Of a stretch of 64,000 nt of DNA, positions 26,838 to 35,597 are shown piece by piece. The stretch is from assembly GCA_964411985.1 (NCBI GenBank), contig CAYPNF010000027.1, positions 48,664-112,663 on the forward strand, written 5' to 3'. The position numbers and the translations under genes are program-made. The notes beneath the pieces were generated by a model. That model saw nothing but the letters and a program-made list of their open reading frames with translations, was not told where the DNA came from and made no database searches. Position 1 is the stretch's first letter. Every line of letters begins with the position of its first letter. This stretch comes from CAYPNF01 sp964411985. GTDB lineage: Bacteria > Verrucomicrobiota > Verrucomicrobiia > Limisphaerales > J093.

Positions 26838-27775
26838 GCTGGAACCGTAAAGACCTGCTGGACATTCAGTCCCTTTCCGCCGAGGAAATCATGGCTGTTT
26901 TGGATACCGCGCGAGCCTTCAAAGCGGTTGGGGAACGGGCGATCAAGAAGGTGCCCGCGTTGCGAGGCAAGACGGTGGTACTCCTCTTTGTCGAGCCCTC
27001 CACGCGCACCCGCATCAGTTTCGAGTTGGCCGCACAGCGTTTGAGTGCCGACATTATCAACTTCTCCGCCGAGGCTTCGTCGCTGCGCAAAGGGGAAACG
27101 CTCAAAGACACTGCCCGCAATCTGGAGGCGTTGAACGCCGACTTCATCATCATCCGGCATAGCGCCGCCGGGGCTCCGCACATGCTCTCCCGCGTTCTCC
27201 ATTCCCATGTTCTCAACGCCGGAGACGGGGCCCATGAGCATCCCACACAAGCTCTCCTGGATACCTTCACCATTCTCGAGCGGAAGGGCAAGATCGCTGG
27301 CCTGAAGGTGACCATCCTGGGGGACATCTTGTACAGCCGCGTCGCGCGGTCGAACATATGGGCGCTCAACAAACTGGGGGCGAAAGTCACTCTCTGCGGG
27401 CCGACAACCCTTGTTCCGCGCGCTTTTCAGGAAATGGGGTGTCGCGTCACCCACGACCTTGAGGAAGCCATTGGAGATGCGGACGTCATCAATCTCCTGC
27501 GCATCCAACATGAGCGCCAGCGAAAGATGATGTTTCCTGGGTTGGGGGAATACACGAGCCTTTTCGGCATTACCCGCGCCCGTTTGGAGAATGCCCGCCC
27601 GGACGTGCTGATCATGCATCCCGGGCCCATCAATCGTGGCGTGGAGATCGAAAGCGATGTGGCGGACGGGGAGAAGTCGGTGATCTTGGAACAGGTCACC
27701 AACGGACTTGCGGTACGCATGGCTGCTCTGTTCCTAATCAACGGCGGCAAGGGACCGCACGAACTCGCCGCGTGA
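26834..27775 (+). CDS. pyrB: Aspartate carbamoyltransferase catalytic subunit
   Basis: Condenses carbamoyl phosphate and aspartate in pyrimidine biosynthesis. The carbamoyl-phosphate site is EPSTRTRISFELAAQRL, and FSAEASSLRKGETLKDT, GDGAHEHPTQALLDTF and MHPGPINRGVEIESDV are all diagnostic. The 313-residue length is normal for a catalytic chain. It overlaps pyrR by 4 nt. pyrC, which often follows in this arrangement, is missing; the next gene is on the opposite strand. Confidence 0.97.
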   Translation: MSWNRKDLLDIQSLSAEEIMAVLDTARAFKAVGERAIKKVPALRGKTVVLLFVEPSTRTRISFELAAQRLSADIINFSAEASSLRKGETLKDTARNLEALNADFIIIRHSAAGAPHMLSRVLHSHVLNAGDGAHEHPTQALLDTFTILERKGKIAGLKVTILGDILYSRVARSNIWALNKLGAKVTLCGPTTLVPRAFQEMGCRVTHDLEEAIGDADVINLLRIQHERQRKMMFPGLGEYTSLFGITRARLENARPDVLIMHPGPINRGVEIESDVADGEKSVILEQVTNGLAVRMAALFLINGGKGPHELAA

Positions 27776-27798
27776 GTTGTTGAAACCCCTTCCCGAGC

Positions 27799-29091
27799 CT
27801 AAAGAACAATCCTGATTGGCTCGGCGTCCTTGAGTTCTGGAGAGGGGTCCTGCATGGTCAGCGGCACCATCTCCACGGCAGGCTCTTCCTCCTCATGCTC
27901 AGGACGCAAGGCGAGATTAGCCAGGGCTTTGAGGGACAGCTCGAGCGCGTTGACGGGTTTGGCAATGAAATCCTGCCCGCCCACTGACTGGGTTCTTTCC
28001 AGTTCCGCTGATTTCTCTGCACATGTGACGAAGATCACCGGAGTCTCTCGATTGAGGGGGTGACTGCGGATCCTTCGGCAGAGCTCAACTCCATCCATTT
28101 CCGGCATGCAGATGTCGGTGATGATCAGATCGAAGTGCTCTTGGCAGCATGCCTCCAGACCTTCGGAGGAACTGGCCGCCTTCCGGAGGCCGAAACCATT
28201 CTTTTCCAAGGCGGACACGAGGAAAGCGATGGTGGTCGCGTCATCGTCTACCGTGAGAACTCTTGGGGTATGGGGGAGACGCACCTGCTCAGGGTCCGAT
28301 CGCTGGGCTATTACCTTCATCGTCCCGAGCACGTCTTGCACCGTCCGGATCAAGCCAGGGTTGAGGCTTTCGGGGTGTTCCTGGAGCCAGGAGGCAAGGT
28401 TGGCAAAACCGACTCCTATCGTGGCCAAGTCGCCTAATCCCAGGTCGGAGGTGCGATGGATGAATTCCAGGAGGTCGACTCGAAGCTGGCGCACAATGGT
28501 ACGGCGAGTGTCGCGGTTATCACTGGCTAAGTGGGACATGCGCCGACGTTGACTTGCCACCCAGTCAGGTATCTTTTCGAGAAAAAACTTACGCCGCTGG
28601 TCCAGGAGTTTCTTGATCGTTTCGGGGTCGCCCAGACTGAGTTGGACGTCGCCGGCTAGATGCACCTCGGAACGAGGGATACCAACAGCCGCTGCCGATA
28701 GAATCCGAGGCACGTCGCCGGGTCCGATGGCGGTCTTATCAAGGGCGGCATAGGCTCCCAGGCCAACCAGTGCTTGGAGAGTCTCGCCGCTGAACCGAGC
28801 GGAAAAGACTACAACGGGGAGGTCTTGAGTCTCCGGTTCGGCCTTGAGCCGCTGAAGAAGCTCGATGCCATTCAGCACAGGCGTGTTCAGATCGGAGAGA
28901 ATGATGCGAGGCCGGAGCCCGCCCTTTACCATATCCAGAGCCTCCTGACCATTGCGCGCACGCACCATCGTCCAACGATGATGTGACAACTCACCCCCGT
29001 ACAGTTTTGCCGTGAGGTCACAGTCCTCCACAACCAAAACTGTGCGGTTCAAAATGGACTTGGCGTCAGATTTCACCTGGTGGCGGTCCAA
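27799..29091 (-). CDS. Dual-receiver response regulator without DNA-binding domain
   Basis: A 430-residue signalling protein. The N-terminal receiver domain has the acceptor Asp in IILSDLNTPVLNGIELL. A helical middle region of about 130 residues (FIHRTSDLGLGDLATIGVGF) resembles a histidine-phosphotransfer domain but lacks the usual H-x-x-K-G pattern. A second receiver domain follows (LTVDDDATT; DLIITDICMPEMDGVELCRR), then an acidic tail. There is no output domain, so it would act in a phosphorelay or by protein contact. TTG 29091 is the start used here; GTG 29076 is an alternative. It follows the second pilin trio at 94 nt on the same strand and may belong to it. Confidence 0.85.
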   Translation of the reverse strand: MDRHQVKSDAKSILNRTVLVVEDCDLTAKLYGGELSHHRWTMVRARNGQEALDMVKGGLRPRIILSDLNTPVLNGIELLQRLKAEPETQDLPVVVFSARFSGETLQALVGLGAYAALDKTAIGPGDVPRILSAAAVGIPRSEVHLAGDVQLSLGDPETIKKLLDQRRKFFLEKIPDWVASQRRRMSHLASDNRDTRRTIVRQLRVDLLEFIHRTSDLGLGDLATIGVGFANLASWLQEHPESLNPGLIRTVQDVLGTMKVIAQRSDPEQVRLPHTPRVLTVDDDATTIAFLVSALEKNGFGLRKAASSSEGLEACCQEHFDLIITDICMPEMDGVELCRRIRSHPLNRETPVIFVTCAEKSAELERTQSVGGQDFIAKPVNALELSLKALANLALRPEHEEEEPAVEMVPLTMQDPSPELKDAEPIRIVL

Positions 29092-29185
29092 GAAACAGGA
29101 CCTGCCACCTGAATATCGACCTGGTTCATCAAAAACCTTAGCCGATTCCCCTCTTCAGGGTCGTCGCACGCCCGCAAGCGGGAGA

Positions 29186-30523
29186 CTACAGCTCAGCCCA
29201 GGAGGTCACGACGAAGACACCGTCCGGGGTGAGGCGGCCCAGGTTCTCATCATAGTGGAACTTGAAATGACCGTTCATTTTCACCGTGCTGGTCACGCTG
29301 GCACCCACGAAGTCGTAGGTGTCAGTTCCACCGCCCCCGAGGGTGAAGTCGGCGTTCGGGGCGTAAATGGCCCCAGAGAAAGCCGCATTTCCCGAGAAGG
29401 ATAGGCTTGTGTTGGAGGGAAGCCCGTAATAGAAGAAGTTCGTGGCATTACCCGAACCGTTCACGACCCCGTTGCCACCCAAGTCCGCAGACCCACCGAC
29501 GTAAAGCTTCAGGCGCGAAGTCGGATCGACATAGATGTAGGCTCCACCGGTCAGGCTAATGTCGCCGGACACATAAAGAACTGCATCCGAATTGGCTGCG
29601 ACCGCCACTGCCGGAGCATCCGTAACCCCCTTCTTGGTCGACGCATTTCCACTGAGCTTCACGGACGAAAGTTGGTAATTTCCGCTTCCCAGCAAATAGG
29701 TATAATTGGTGGTACCCACGCTCCCGCTCGCAGGCGCCGGGGGGGGAGTACTGAAAGGCAGAATGACGTCGTCAAAGCTGACATTCATGTCGTCGGTGAA
29801 CCAGTCAGTCTGAATGCCTGAACCACCCCCGCTGTGAAAGGCCAAGCTTCCCACCGATCCTCCGGGACCGATGCTGACTGCTCCCCCCGGGCCGGTGGCT
29901 ACATGGCCCCAGATGTCTGCATTGCCGACGCTGAAAGAATTGGTGAGAGAGGAGTTTGTGGCCACATCACCCTTATCTCCTCTCTTGGCGAGGTCATACC
30001 TACCTCCGGTGCTGCGGGTAGGGTCCTTGGAGTCAAAGCTGTCTGCTGTGATGTTGTTGCCCTTGAGGTCAATGGTTCCCTTTGCCACCATTCCTTTCCT
30101 CCACATTCCGCTGGAGCTGGTGGTGACCCGGACAAGACGCGGATTCAGGTAGCTGGTGCTCTTGGGCGCTTTCACAAAGCCGCGCGAATAGATGACCGGG
30201 GGCGAAACATTGGAGACCATGACCTGGTAGTAACCCTCGTCCAGGGTACGCTGCTTCACGAAGCAACCGCCTGATTCGGTCCAGCCGTCCCGGTCAAGAT
30301 GCCCCCAGTTCTTACGAATCTGCGTGAGCGCCTCCTCGATTCCTGCCTCGGCGATGGCCATGGAGTAGTTCCAGGCCTGTGACCGGGCGATCGATAGGTT
30401 CTGGGTGTGAACCAGCGACAAGTATGCAAAGATGCTGATCCCGACCACGGCGCTCACCACGAGGGTGACCAGCAGCGCGCTTCCCCTTTGCGTGTTGTTG
30501 CGCGAGATTTGGCGAAAGTTCAT
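29186..30523 (-). CDS. PilX-like minor pilin / pilus assembly protein
   Basis: A 445-residue protein from ATG 30523. The N-terminus is RGSALLVTLVVSAVVGISIF without a Gly-Phe-Thr prepilin site, followed by an amphipathic region with AIAEAGIEEALTQIRKN, as in PilX proteins. The long C-terminal part is a repetitive beta-rich domain (LYVGGSADLGGNGVVNG; AAFSGAIYAPNADFTLGGGG; MNGHFKFHYDENLG), a pattern common in bacterial PilX-like proteins. It is the third gene of a PilV-W-X-like trio, 54 nt after the PilW-like gene. Confidence 0.78.
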   Translation of the reverse strand: MNFRQISRNNTQRGSALLVTLVVSAVVGISIFAYLSLVHTQNLSIARSQAWNYSMAIAEAGIEEALTQIRKNWGHLDRDGWTESGGCFVKQRTLDEGYYQVMVSNVSPPVIYSRGFVKAPKSTSYLNPRLVRVTTSSSGMWRKGMVAKGTIDLKGNNITADSFDSKDPTRSTGGRYDLAKRGDKGDVATNSSLTNSFSVGNADIWGHVATGPGGAVSIGPGGSVGSLAFHSGGGSGIQTDWFTDDMNVSFDDVILPFSTPPPAPASGSVGTTNYTYLLGSGNYQLSSVKLSGNASTKKGVTDAPAVAVAANSDAVLYVSGDISLTGGAYIYVDPTSRLKLYVGGSADLGGNGVVNGSGNATNFFYYGLPSNTSLSFSGNAAFSGAIYAPNADFTLGGGGTDTYDFVGASVTSTVKMNGHFKFHYDENLGRLTPDGVFVVTSWAEL

Positions 30524-30577
30524 AGAAACTGGTTAGAAGGGGATGGGTTGTGACTTCTGCTTCCGATCTGCCGGCGG

Positions 30578-31129
30578 TTAGTTGCGGAGAACGAATTTGG
30601 CGGAGTGCACGCTCTCGGAGTTGACCCGAGCGCGCATGATTTCCCGCGTGCAAACCCAAGTGACCTGGATCAGTTTGGTGGTATTGGTAACGTTGACCGG
30701 GAACTGCTCGTACACACCTCCCACGGGAGTCCGCTGGTAGACGCCAAATCGCAAGTAGTCGCATTCCTTGAGAAGTACATCGCTCCGGCCATCTCGGGTC
30801 CGGGTGAGGGTCCGAGCAGTGGGACTATAGGTATACTCGAGACTGTGAGCTGCGCCGACAGCGTCCCGATAGCTGAGAACCACATGGTTGGAGGTGCCGA
30901 TGGTGCAGTTGTCCGCTTGGCGGATTTCTCGCGACATCTGGTCCAAGGCGCGGCGGCTGTATTGATCCAGGTCGGTGTAGTTGAAAAGGGCCGCCAGACT
31001 CCTCCCACTGTAGGAAACCATCGATAACACCGCCGTCATCGCAATCCCACCGATGCCGATGGCGACGAGCAGTTCGACGAGTGTAAAGGCGAAGCGCTGC
31101 CGCCTAGTAGATGTAGTTTTGCAGTCCAT
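30578..31129 (-). CDS. PilW/PulJ-like minor pseudopilin
   Basis: A 183-residue prepilin from ATG 31129. The leader RRQRFA|FTLVELLVAIGIGGIAM has Ala instead of Gly before the cleavage site. The fold region (YSRRALDQMSREIRQADNCT) is characteristic of PilW/GspJ-like proteins, which sit in the tip complex of type IV pili or type II pseudopili. Its start lies inside the 3' end of the preceding PilV-like gene (26-nt overlap), so the two are translationally linked. Confidence 0.85.
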   Translation of the reverse strand: MDCKTTSTRRQRFAFTLVELLVAIGIGGIAMTAVLSMVSYSGRSLAALFNYTDLDQYSRRALDQMSREIRQADNCTIGTSNHVVLSYRDAVGAAHSLEYTYSPTARTLTRTRDGRSDVLLKECDYLRFGVYQRTPVGGVYEQFPVNVTNTTKLIQVTWVCTREIMRARVNSESVHSAKFVLRN

Positions 31130-31559
31130 ACCTGGATACGAGGGTCGACATGGTTCGCTGACGAAGGACCGTGGCGGAGGACCACTGGATCGTCACGTTC
31201 ACTCTCCGGAGATCGTCGTTGTAGGTTTCTGCAAGGCCTGCAGGCAGGATACTGACGGTTCCGGTGTAAGTGAGGCCCGAGGAGCCATACTCATTCGTGG
31301 CAAAGTAAGGGGCGACAAAGTTCGTGGGAATGAATCCGTTTGAAGTCACCTGGTCCCAATTGTAGAGACGGATCGTCTCCATCTTCTCTGCCAGGATTTG
31401 GGTGGCGCGCAGGTTTTCCCGTGCCAGTTGGATCACGGTGAAGCCGCTAGCGATGGCGGCGTAGAGGGCGACGAAAGTGATGCCAATCACTCCGATGGCG
31501 ATCATGACCTCCACCAGAGTGAATCCGACGCACGACGCAAGGCGCTTGACGCGCTTCAT
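31104..31559 (-). CDS. PilV/GspI-like minor pseudopilin
   Basis: A 151-residue prepilin starting at ATG 31559, giving a short basic leader and RLASCVG|FTLVEVMIAIGVIGITF. The rest (ARENLRATQILAEKMETIRL) fits PilV/GspI-type minor pseudopilins. In-frame ATG 31589 and a longer frame to 31685 are possible but give atypically long leaders. It is the first gene of the second pilin trio (31559 to 29186, minus strand). Confidence 0.85.
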   Translation of the reverse strand: MKRVKRLASCVGFTLVEVMIAIGVIGITFVALYAAIASGFTVIQLARENLRATQILAEKMETIRLYNWDQVTSNGFIPTNFVAPYFATNEYGSSGLTYTGTVSILPAGLAETYNDDLRRVNVTIQWSSATVLRQRTMSTLVSRYGLQNYIY

Positions 31560-32001
31560 GGCCAAAGGCTTTCGCTGCCCATCATTCATCCTGATCCAAC
31601 CTAGGAGCAACCGTGGTGCCTGCAAGCGGAAGCTGAGCTGTTCTAAAGTGTTTCTCGTGGTCTTCTTCGATCGCAATAAACTCATTACAAGCAGTTTACG
31701 TTTCTATTCTCCTAACAGATCTGTTGGTAAATCTTATGGCCCTAACCTAGTAGGGCCAATAAGAGGTAGTAACATAACATGTTTGCGGTGAGTGGATTGC
31801 GTATAATATCGCTTCGTAATGGAGTGTATAATCGCAATGTATGGTCTAGCTGCGGGTAGAGGCTCAAACCTTGCTTGCCGGGGGGCGAGGGCAAGATGTT
31901 CCACGTTGGGACACTCGATGATTCAAGATGGGACATCGAATTGGCCCATCGCTTACGATGGCCCGAATGCTGGGGAAGGGTTGTGGACTCCCTGATCCTG
32001 A
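31560..32001. other. Intergenic region with palindromes, upstream of the pilin trio
   Basis: This region separates the regulator gene ending at 32002 from the second pilin trio. It has a perfect 12-bp palindrome AACAGATCTGTT (31714-31725) and a hairpin GGCCCTA/TAGGGCC (31738-31757). Two TATAAT hexamers lie near 31801 and 31826 on the plus strand without convincing -35 boxes. It is AT-richer than its surroundings, as expected for a promoter region. No gene is seen. Confidence 0.45.
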
Positions 32002-32679
32002 CTAGCGCGCTTGATGCTGGACAAAGAAGGCTGCCGCCTGGGAACGCCGGTTCATTTGGAGTTTCTCCATGGCGTTGCTGAGGTAGTTCTTGACCGTCTT
32101 GTCGCTCAACCCCAGTCCCAGACCAATCTCCTTGTTTGTTTTGCCTTCGGCTACCAAGGCCACCACCCGCTTTTCTTGTGCCGAGAGCAGCGAGAATCGA
32201 TCCGTATCCCTTGGTTCGGGCACAGCTTTGACCCGGGTGAAGATCTGCTTCGTGACGGCTGGATCCAGGATCGACTGACCGGACGCTACTTTCTCAATGG
32301 CGCTGACCAGGGCGGGGGTATCGATTTCCTTGAGGAGGTAACCGTCCGCCCCGGCGCTGATGGCGTCCAGAACTGTCTGGTCATCTGCCACAGAGGTAAG
32401 GATGAGCACGCGGACATCCTGCGGCAGGGTTTGAATCTGCTTGCAGGCTTCAAAACCCGACTGGTCGGGCAGCCGCACATCGAGCAAGACAACATCGGGC
32501 AGGAGTCGGCGGGTTTCCGACACCGCATCGGCGGCAGTGCCGGCTTCCCCCACGACTTCAAGGCCCGCTGAGCCGCTGAGCAGGGTTCGAAGGCCAACAC
32601 GGACGACCTCATGGTCATCCACGATCAGAATCCGGATGGGAGGCTTTGTTTCCACAAGGGTACTTGATTTGTGAGTCAC
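32002..32679 (-). CDS. NarL/LuxR-family response regulator
   Basis: A 225-residue DNA-binding regulator. Its receiver domain (ILIVDDHEVVRVGLRTLL; acceptor Asp in VVLLDVRLPDQSGFEA) is followed by a LuxR helix-turn-helix (LSAQEKRVVALVAEGKTNKE then IGLGLGLSDKTVKNYLSNAM). GTG 32679 starts 3 nt after the stop of the upstream histidine kinase gene, so the pair is a coupled two-component system. It is the last gene of a likely operon that begins with three pilin genes at 38463. Confidence 0.93.
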   Translation of the reverse strand: MTHKSSTLVETKPPIRILIVDDHEVVRVGLRTLLSGSAGLEVVGEAGTAADAVSETRRLLPDVVLLDVRLPDQSGFEACKQIQTLPQDVRVLILTSVADDQTVLDAISAGADGYLLKEIDTPALVSAIEKVASGQSILDPAVTKQIFTRVKAVPEPRDTDRFSLLSAQEKRVVALVAEGKTNKEIGLGLGLSDKTVKNYLSNAMEKLQMNRRSQAAAFFVQHQAR

Positions 32680-32682
32680 ACC

Positions 32683-35142
32683 TTAACTCCGGTCTGTCTT
32701 GAGGGGAAGCACAAATGTAACGGTGGTGCCATGGTGGGGCGAGGAGGAGATGCTGATCTGGGCATGAAGTTCCCTGGCTCTGGCGACCATGTTGTCGAGG
32801 CCTTGCCCGTGTTGTACTTGGTCCGGGTCGAAGCCTTGCCCATCATCCCTCACCTCCAAGGCAACGGACCCCGGACGCCGCTGCAAACTCAGGAGAATGC
32901 TTTTGGCGTTGCTGTGACGAAGGCTGTTGGAGATGGCCTCACGGGCCACCTGGAGAAGGTGATGTTGATGTTCCAGTTGAACCCAACCGGCTGCCACGGG
33001 GTCAATCTCAGTTCGAAGGCATCCGGCGCAGGTTGGACCAAAACTGGCCACCATGTCGGCGAGAGCATCGTTGAGTCCCGCGGCGTTGAGACTCTCCGGT
33101 TTGAGGCCGAGGATGAAGTTACGTACATCGCGGATGATGCGGTTCAGACTGGAGGTGGCCTTGAAAAGGCGGTTGGCGGCTTCCTCGGCCTGAGCCGGCA
33201 ACACCCTCCGGCAATCCTCCAGGACCAGCCCGACCGCATAGATCGACTGGATGATGCCGTCGTGGAGATCTCGGGCGAGTTGCTCGCGCTCGCTGATGCT
33301 TCGTTTCAGTTGCCGTTCACTGTGGCGGAGAGCTTCTTCCCCCAGCTTCTTGGCGGTGATGTCCCGGCCGAAGGCGCGGACGGCCACGATTCGTCCCTCC
33401 TCGTAGACCGGCTTGAAAGCAAGTTCCACTGCCACCGCCCGGGCCGAGGGCGTCTGCAGACGCAGTTCGAAGCGGTCTTGGGGCTGTCCTGCCTGCACGA
33501 GCCGCAGCCGCTGCTCTACCAGGTCCCGTTGGTCCGCGCTGACGAACAAGGAAAAATCCTGGTGAAGCGCGGCCGTGCGCGAGGTCTCGAGGGTTAGCTC
33601 CGCGGCGCGGTTGAAGGACCTGACCTTTCCCTGCAGGTCGCATTCGAAGATCAAATCGTTCGCGTTTTCAAACAGGTCGCGATATTGGTCCTCAAGCTGA
33701 GCTTCGCGGCCGCGGAGTGACTGAGCTCGGGAGCTCAGGCGATGCCGGGCCAGCATGATCCAACACAGGGCCAATACCAGCGCGGAGAGCAATCCTAGGC
33801 ACACGATCTGGAAGGTCCGGGTTGTCCACCAAGCCGGGGTTCCAATGACCTGGATGTCATTCTTGTCGCGCAGCCAAAGTTCCACCCGGTCGTGAGCCTC
33901 GAGGGGGTCAGCGATGACGTGGCAGATGCCGGTGAGGCGCAGCACGGTCCCAGGGCGGAGCTGATGGAGGGATTGCAGGTCGGAGCTTGTGACGAGATGG
34001 GCGCGGAGGGTCCGTCCACCGCTTTCGAGATAAAGGCAGAGGTGATCCTTGGAGGGCTGGTCTGTTCCTTGAAGCGAGCCTTCGAGGCGGATGAGTTCAT
34101 TCTGACGCTCTCCAATGAGGATCTTCCCTGCATTGACAAGGGCGGGGCTGAGCGGCGACCCCGGTTCGACAATCCGCACCAACCCCTGCTCCAACTCCTG
34201 CTGAATTCCGTCTTTCAACGAAAGAAAGCCGACGGCCTCAGCATGATGTCCAATAGAGACGTTCGTGATTCCAGGGCTCCTGATGACGACGGCCATGCCG
34301 GTGTTTTGCAGCACCAGATGGCTTCCTGGCCGGCAGAAGGTCACCTTGCCCTGGACCTTGATTCGATGGCCTGGCAGTCCCAGGCTTTGGTAGGTCAACA
34401 ACTCGCGGTCCTGCCGGACAGGCAGAGCGAAGGGATCGGAAGGAGGAGGTACGATCACCTCAATATCCTCGGCCTTCTGCACAAACAAGTGGAAACCACT
34501 CACTTGGTCCTGAGCGTTGAAGAGCGTTCCGCCGACCCCTCGGACCCGCACTTCGGCATCCACCAGGTTGGTATGCCAGCCCGAGGGGGCTTCGCAAACG
34601 AGCAGTGGCAGCCGGCTTGGACCCAGGGCCAGAACCGCCCGGTGTGTATTGTCTTTCGATTCTGCGCTGTGGATGACTCCTTCGAGTTCGACCCATTGGC
34701 AGTCCTCGATTCCCGAGAGGACGCGCTCGAGGCTGGACCTTCTGGGGGGAGGCAAACTTGAAGATCCCGTAGTCTGGAAGCTCTCCAGCTGAATAACGGG
34801 GGAGAACCTGCCGGGGGCCGTAAAACCCTTGATGGCAATCTTTTCCCCAGGCCTGGTTCTGCCGGGGACTTGGGGAGCATAGACGTAAATCCCCCCGGTG
34901 TCATCTTGCACGAAGAAGAGGTTATACTTCAGATCGAAGAGAGTGACGGTGGCTTCGAGCGCGACCGGTTTGGCCAGAGCTGCTTGTTGGTGGGGTAGGC
35001 TGAGAACCGACCGGACGTTGTGAAGCGGGAGCGGTGAGACCTCGCTGGCTCTCGCGCTGGCGGGGAATGCCAGGTGCAGGGCAGCCAGGAGCCACCCGAG
35101 CAGCGCCGCCGAAAGGCGTTTGGCTGCGGTCCTGGGAGGCAC
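32683..35142 (-). CDS. NarX-type sensor histidine kinase with periplasmic OB-like domains
   Basis: Membrane sensor kinase of about 819 residues. From GTG 35142, two nt after the preceding stop, it has a good signal peptide (LLGWLLAALHLAFPASARAS). GTG 35178 is an alternative that overlaps the previous gene. The periplasmic part contains several repeated beta-barrel-like units (YNLFFVQDDTGGIYVYAP; SHLVLQNTGMAVVIRSPG) resembling OB-fold domains. It is followed by one membrane helix (IVCLGLLSALVLALCWIML), a PAS domain, a HisKA_3 domain with the phospho-acceptor His in LARDLHDGIIQSIYAVGL, and a HATPase_c domain (LEVRDDGQGFDPDQ). It pairs with the LuxR-type regulator directly downstream. The stimulus is unknown; by position it may report on pilus or secretion status. 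Confidence 0.88.
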   Translation of the reverse strand: MPPRTAAKRLSAALLGWLLAALHLAFPASARASEVSPLPLHNVRSVLSLPHQQAALAKPVALEATVTLFDLKYNLFFVQDDTGGIYVYAPQVPGRTRPGEKIAIKGFTAPGRFSPVIQLESFQTTGSSSLPPPRRSSLERVLSGIEDCQWVELEGVIHSAESKDNTHRAVLALGPSRLPLLVCEAPSGWHTNLVDAEVRVRGVGGTLFNAQDQVSGFHLFVQKAEDIEVIVPPPSDPFALPVRQDRELLTYQSLGLPGHRIKVQGKVTFCRPGSHLVLQNTGMAVVIRSPGITNVSIGHHAEAVGFLSLKDGIQQELEQGLVRIVEPGSPLSPALVNAGKILIGERQNELIRLEGSLQGTDQPSKDHLCLYLESGGRTLRAHLVTSSDLQSLHQLRPGTVLRLTGICHVIADPLEAHDRVELWLRDKNDIQVIGTPAWWTTRTFQIVCLGLLSALVLALCWIMLARHRLSSRAQSLRGREAQLEDQYRDLFENANDLIFECDLQGKVRSFNRAAELTLETSRTAALHQDFSLFVSADQRDLVEQRLRLVQAGQPQDRFELRLQTPSARAVAVELAFKPVYEEGRIVAVRAFGRDITAKKLGEEALRHSERQLKRSISEREQLARDLHDGIIQSIYAVGLVLEDCRRVLPAQAEEAANRLFKATSSLNRIIRDVRNFILGLKPESLNAAGLNDALADMVASFGPTCAGCLRTEIDPVAAGWVQLEHQHHLLQVAREAISNSLRHSNAKSILLSLQRRPGSVALEVRDDGQGFDPDQVQHGQGLDNMVARARELHAQISISSSPHHGTTVTFVLPLKTDRS

Positions 35143-35143
35143 G

Positions 35144-35587
35144 CTAATGCTGGTAGAGGCGGGGAAGAAGGCGCTCACGAAACTGATAAAGCACTGAGAG
35201 CCCGGCCAGAATCAAGGCTGAAATCGCCAGCTTGGGTCCCTGGCCGCCTGTTTCCGGATCGCGCGTCTCCATGGCCGGGTCCGACGACGTTGCCAACGGC
35301 GCGCCCCCGGTTTCGCGGCTCAGGAGCGCTTGCCTTGCGGCGAGTTCCTGCTGCAGGCCCGCGGCCACGGACTGCAGGAACTGCTGCTGCTCCTCGAAGC
35401 GTTGTTGACCCACGGCCTCCCGCTGTCTCCTCGATTCCTCTCCTCGCTTGTCCAAGTACTCCATGCGTTTCTCCAGGGGCGCGTCGCGAAGTTCCACCGG
35501 AAGGGGATCGACCGCGCGGCAGACTACGGACGAACATGGCCCTGTGATCAAGGCCCCGCAAAACAGAAGCATCCTTAAGTGTTTCAT
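35144..35587 (-). CDS. Hypothetical secreted/anchored protein with coiled coil
   Basis: I do not recognise this 147-residue protein. From ATG 35587 it has a signal peptide (LLFCGALITGPCSSVVCRA), then a Glu/Arg/Gln-rich segment likely to form a coiled coil (RMEYLDKRGEESRRQREAVG...RFEEQQQFLQ). A Ser/Gly/Pro linker and a C-terminal membrane helix (LAISALILAGLSVLYQF) with a short basic tail follow. It lies 10 nt after the PilX-like gene and just before the histidine kinase, inside the same probable operon, so it may connect the pilin genes to the sensor. Confidence 0.6.
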   Translation of the reverse strand: MKHLRMLLFCGALITGPCSSVVCRAVDPLPVELRDAPLEKRMEYLDKRGEESRRQREAVGQQRFEEQQQFLQSVAAGLQQELAARQALLSRETGGAPLATSSDPAMETRDPETGGQGPKLAISALILAGLSVLYQFRERLLPRLYQH

Positions 35588-35597
35588 GCAGCGTTGC

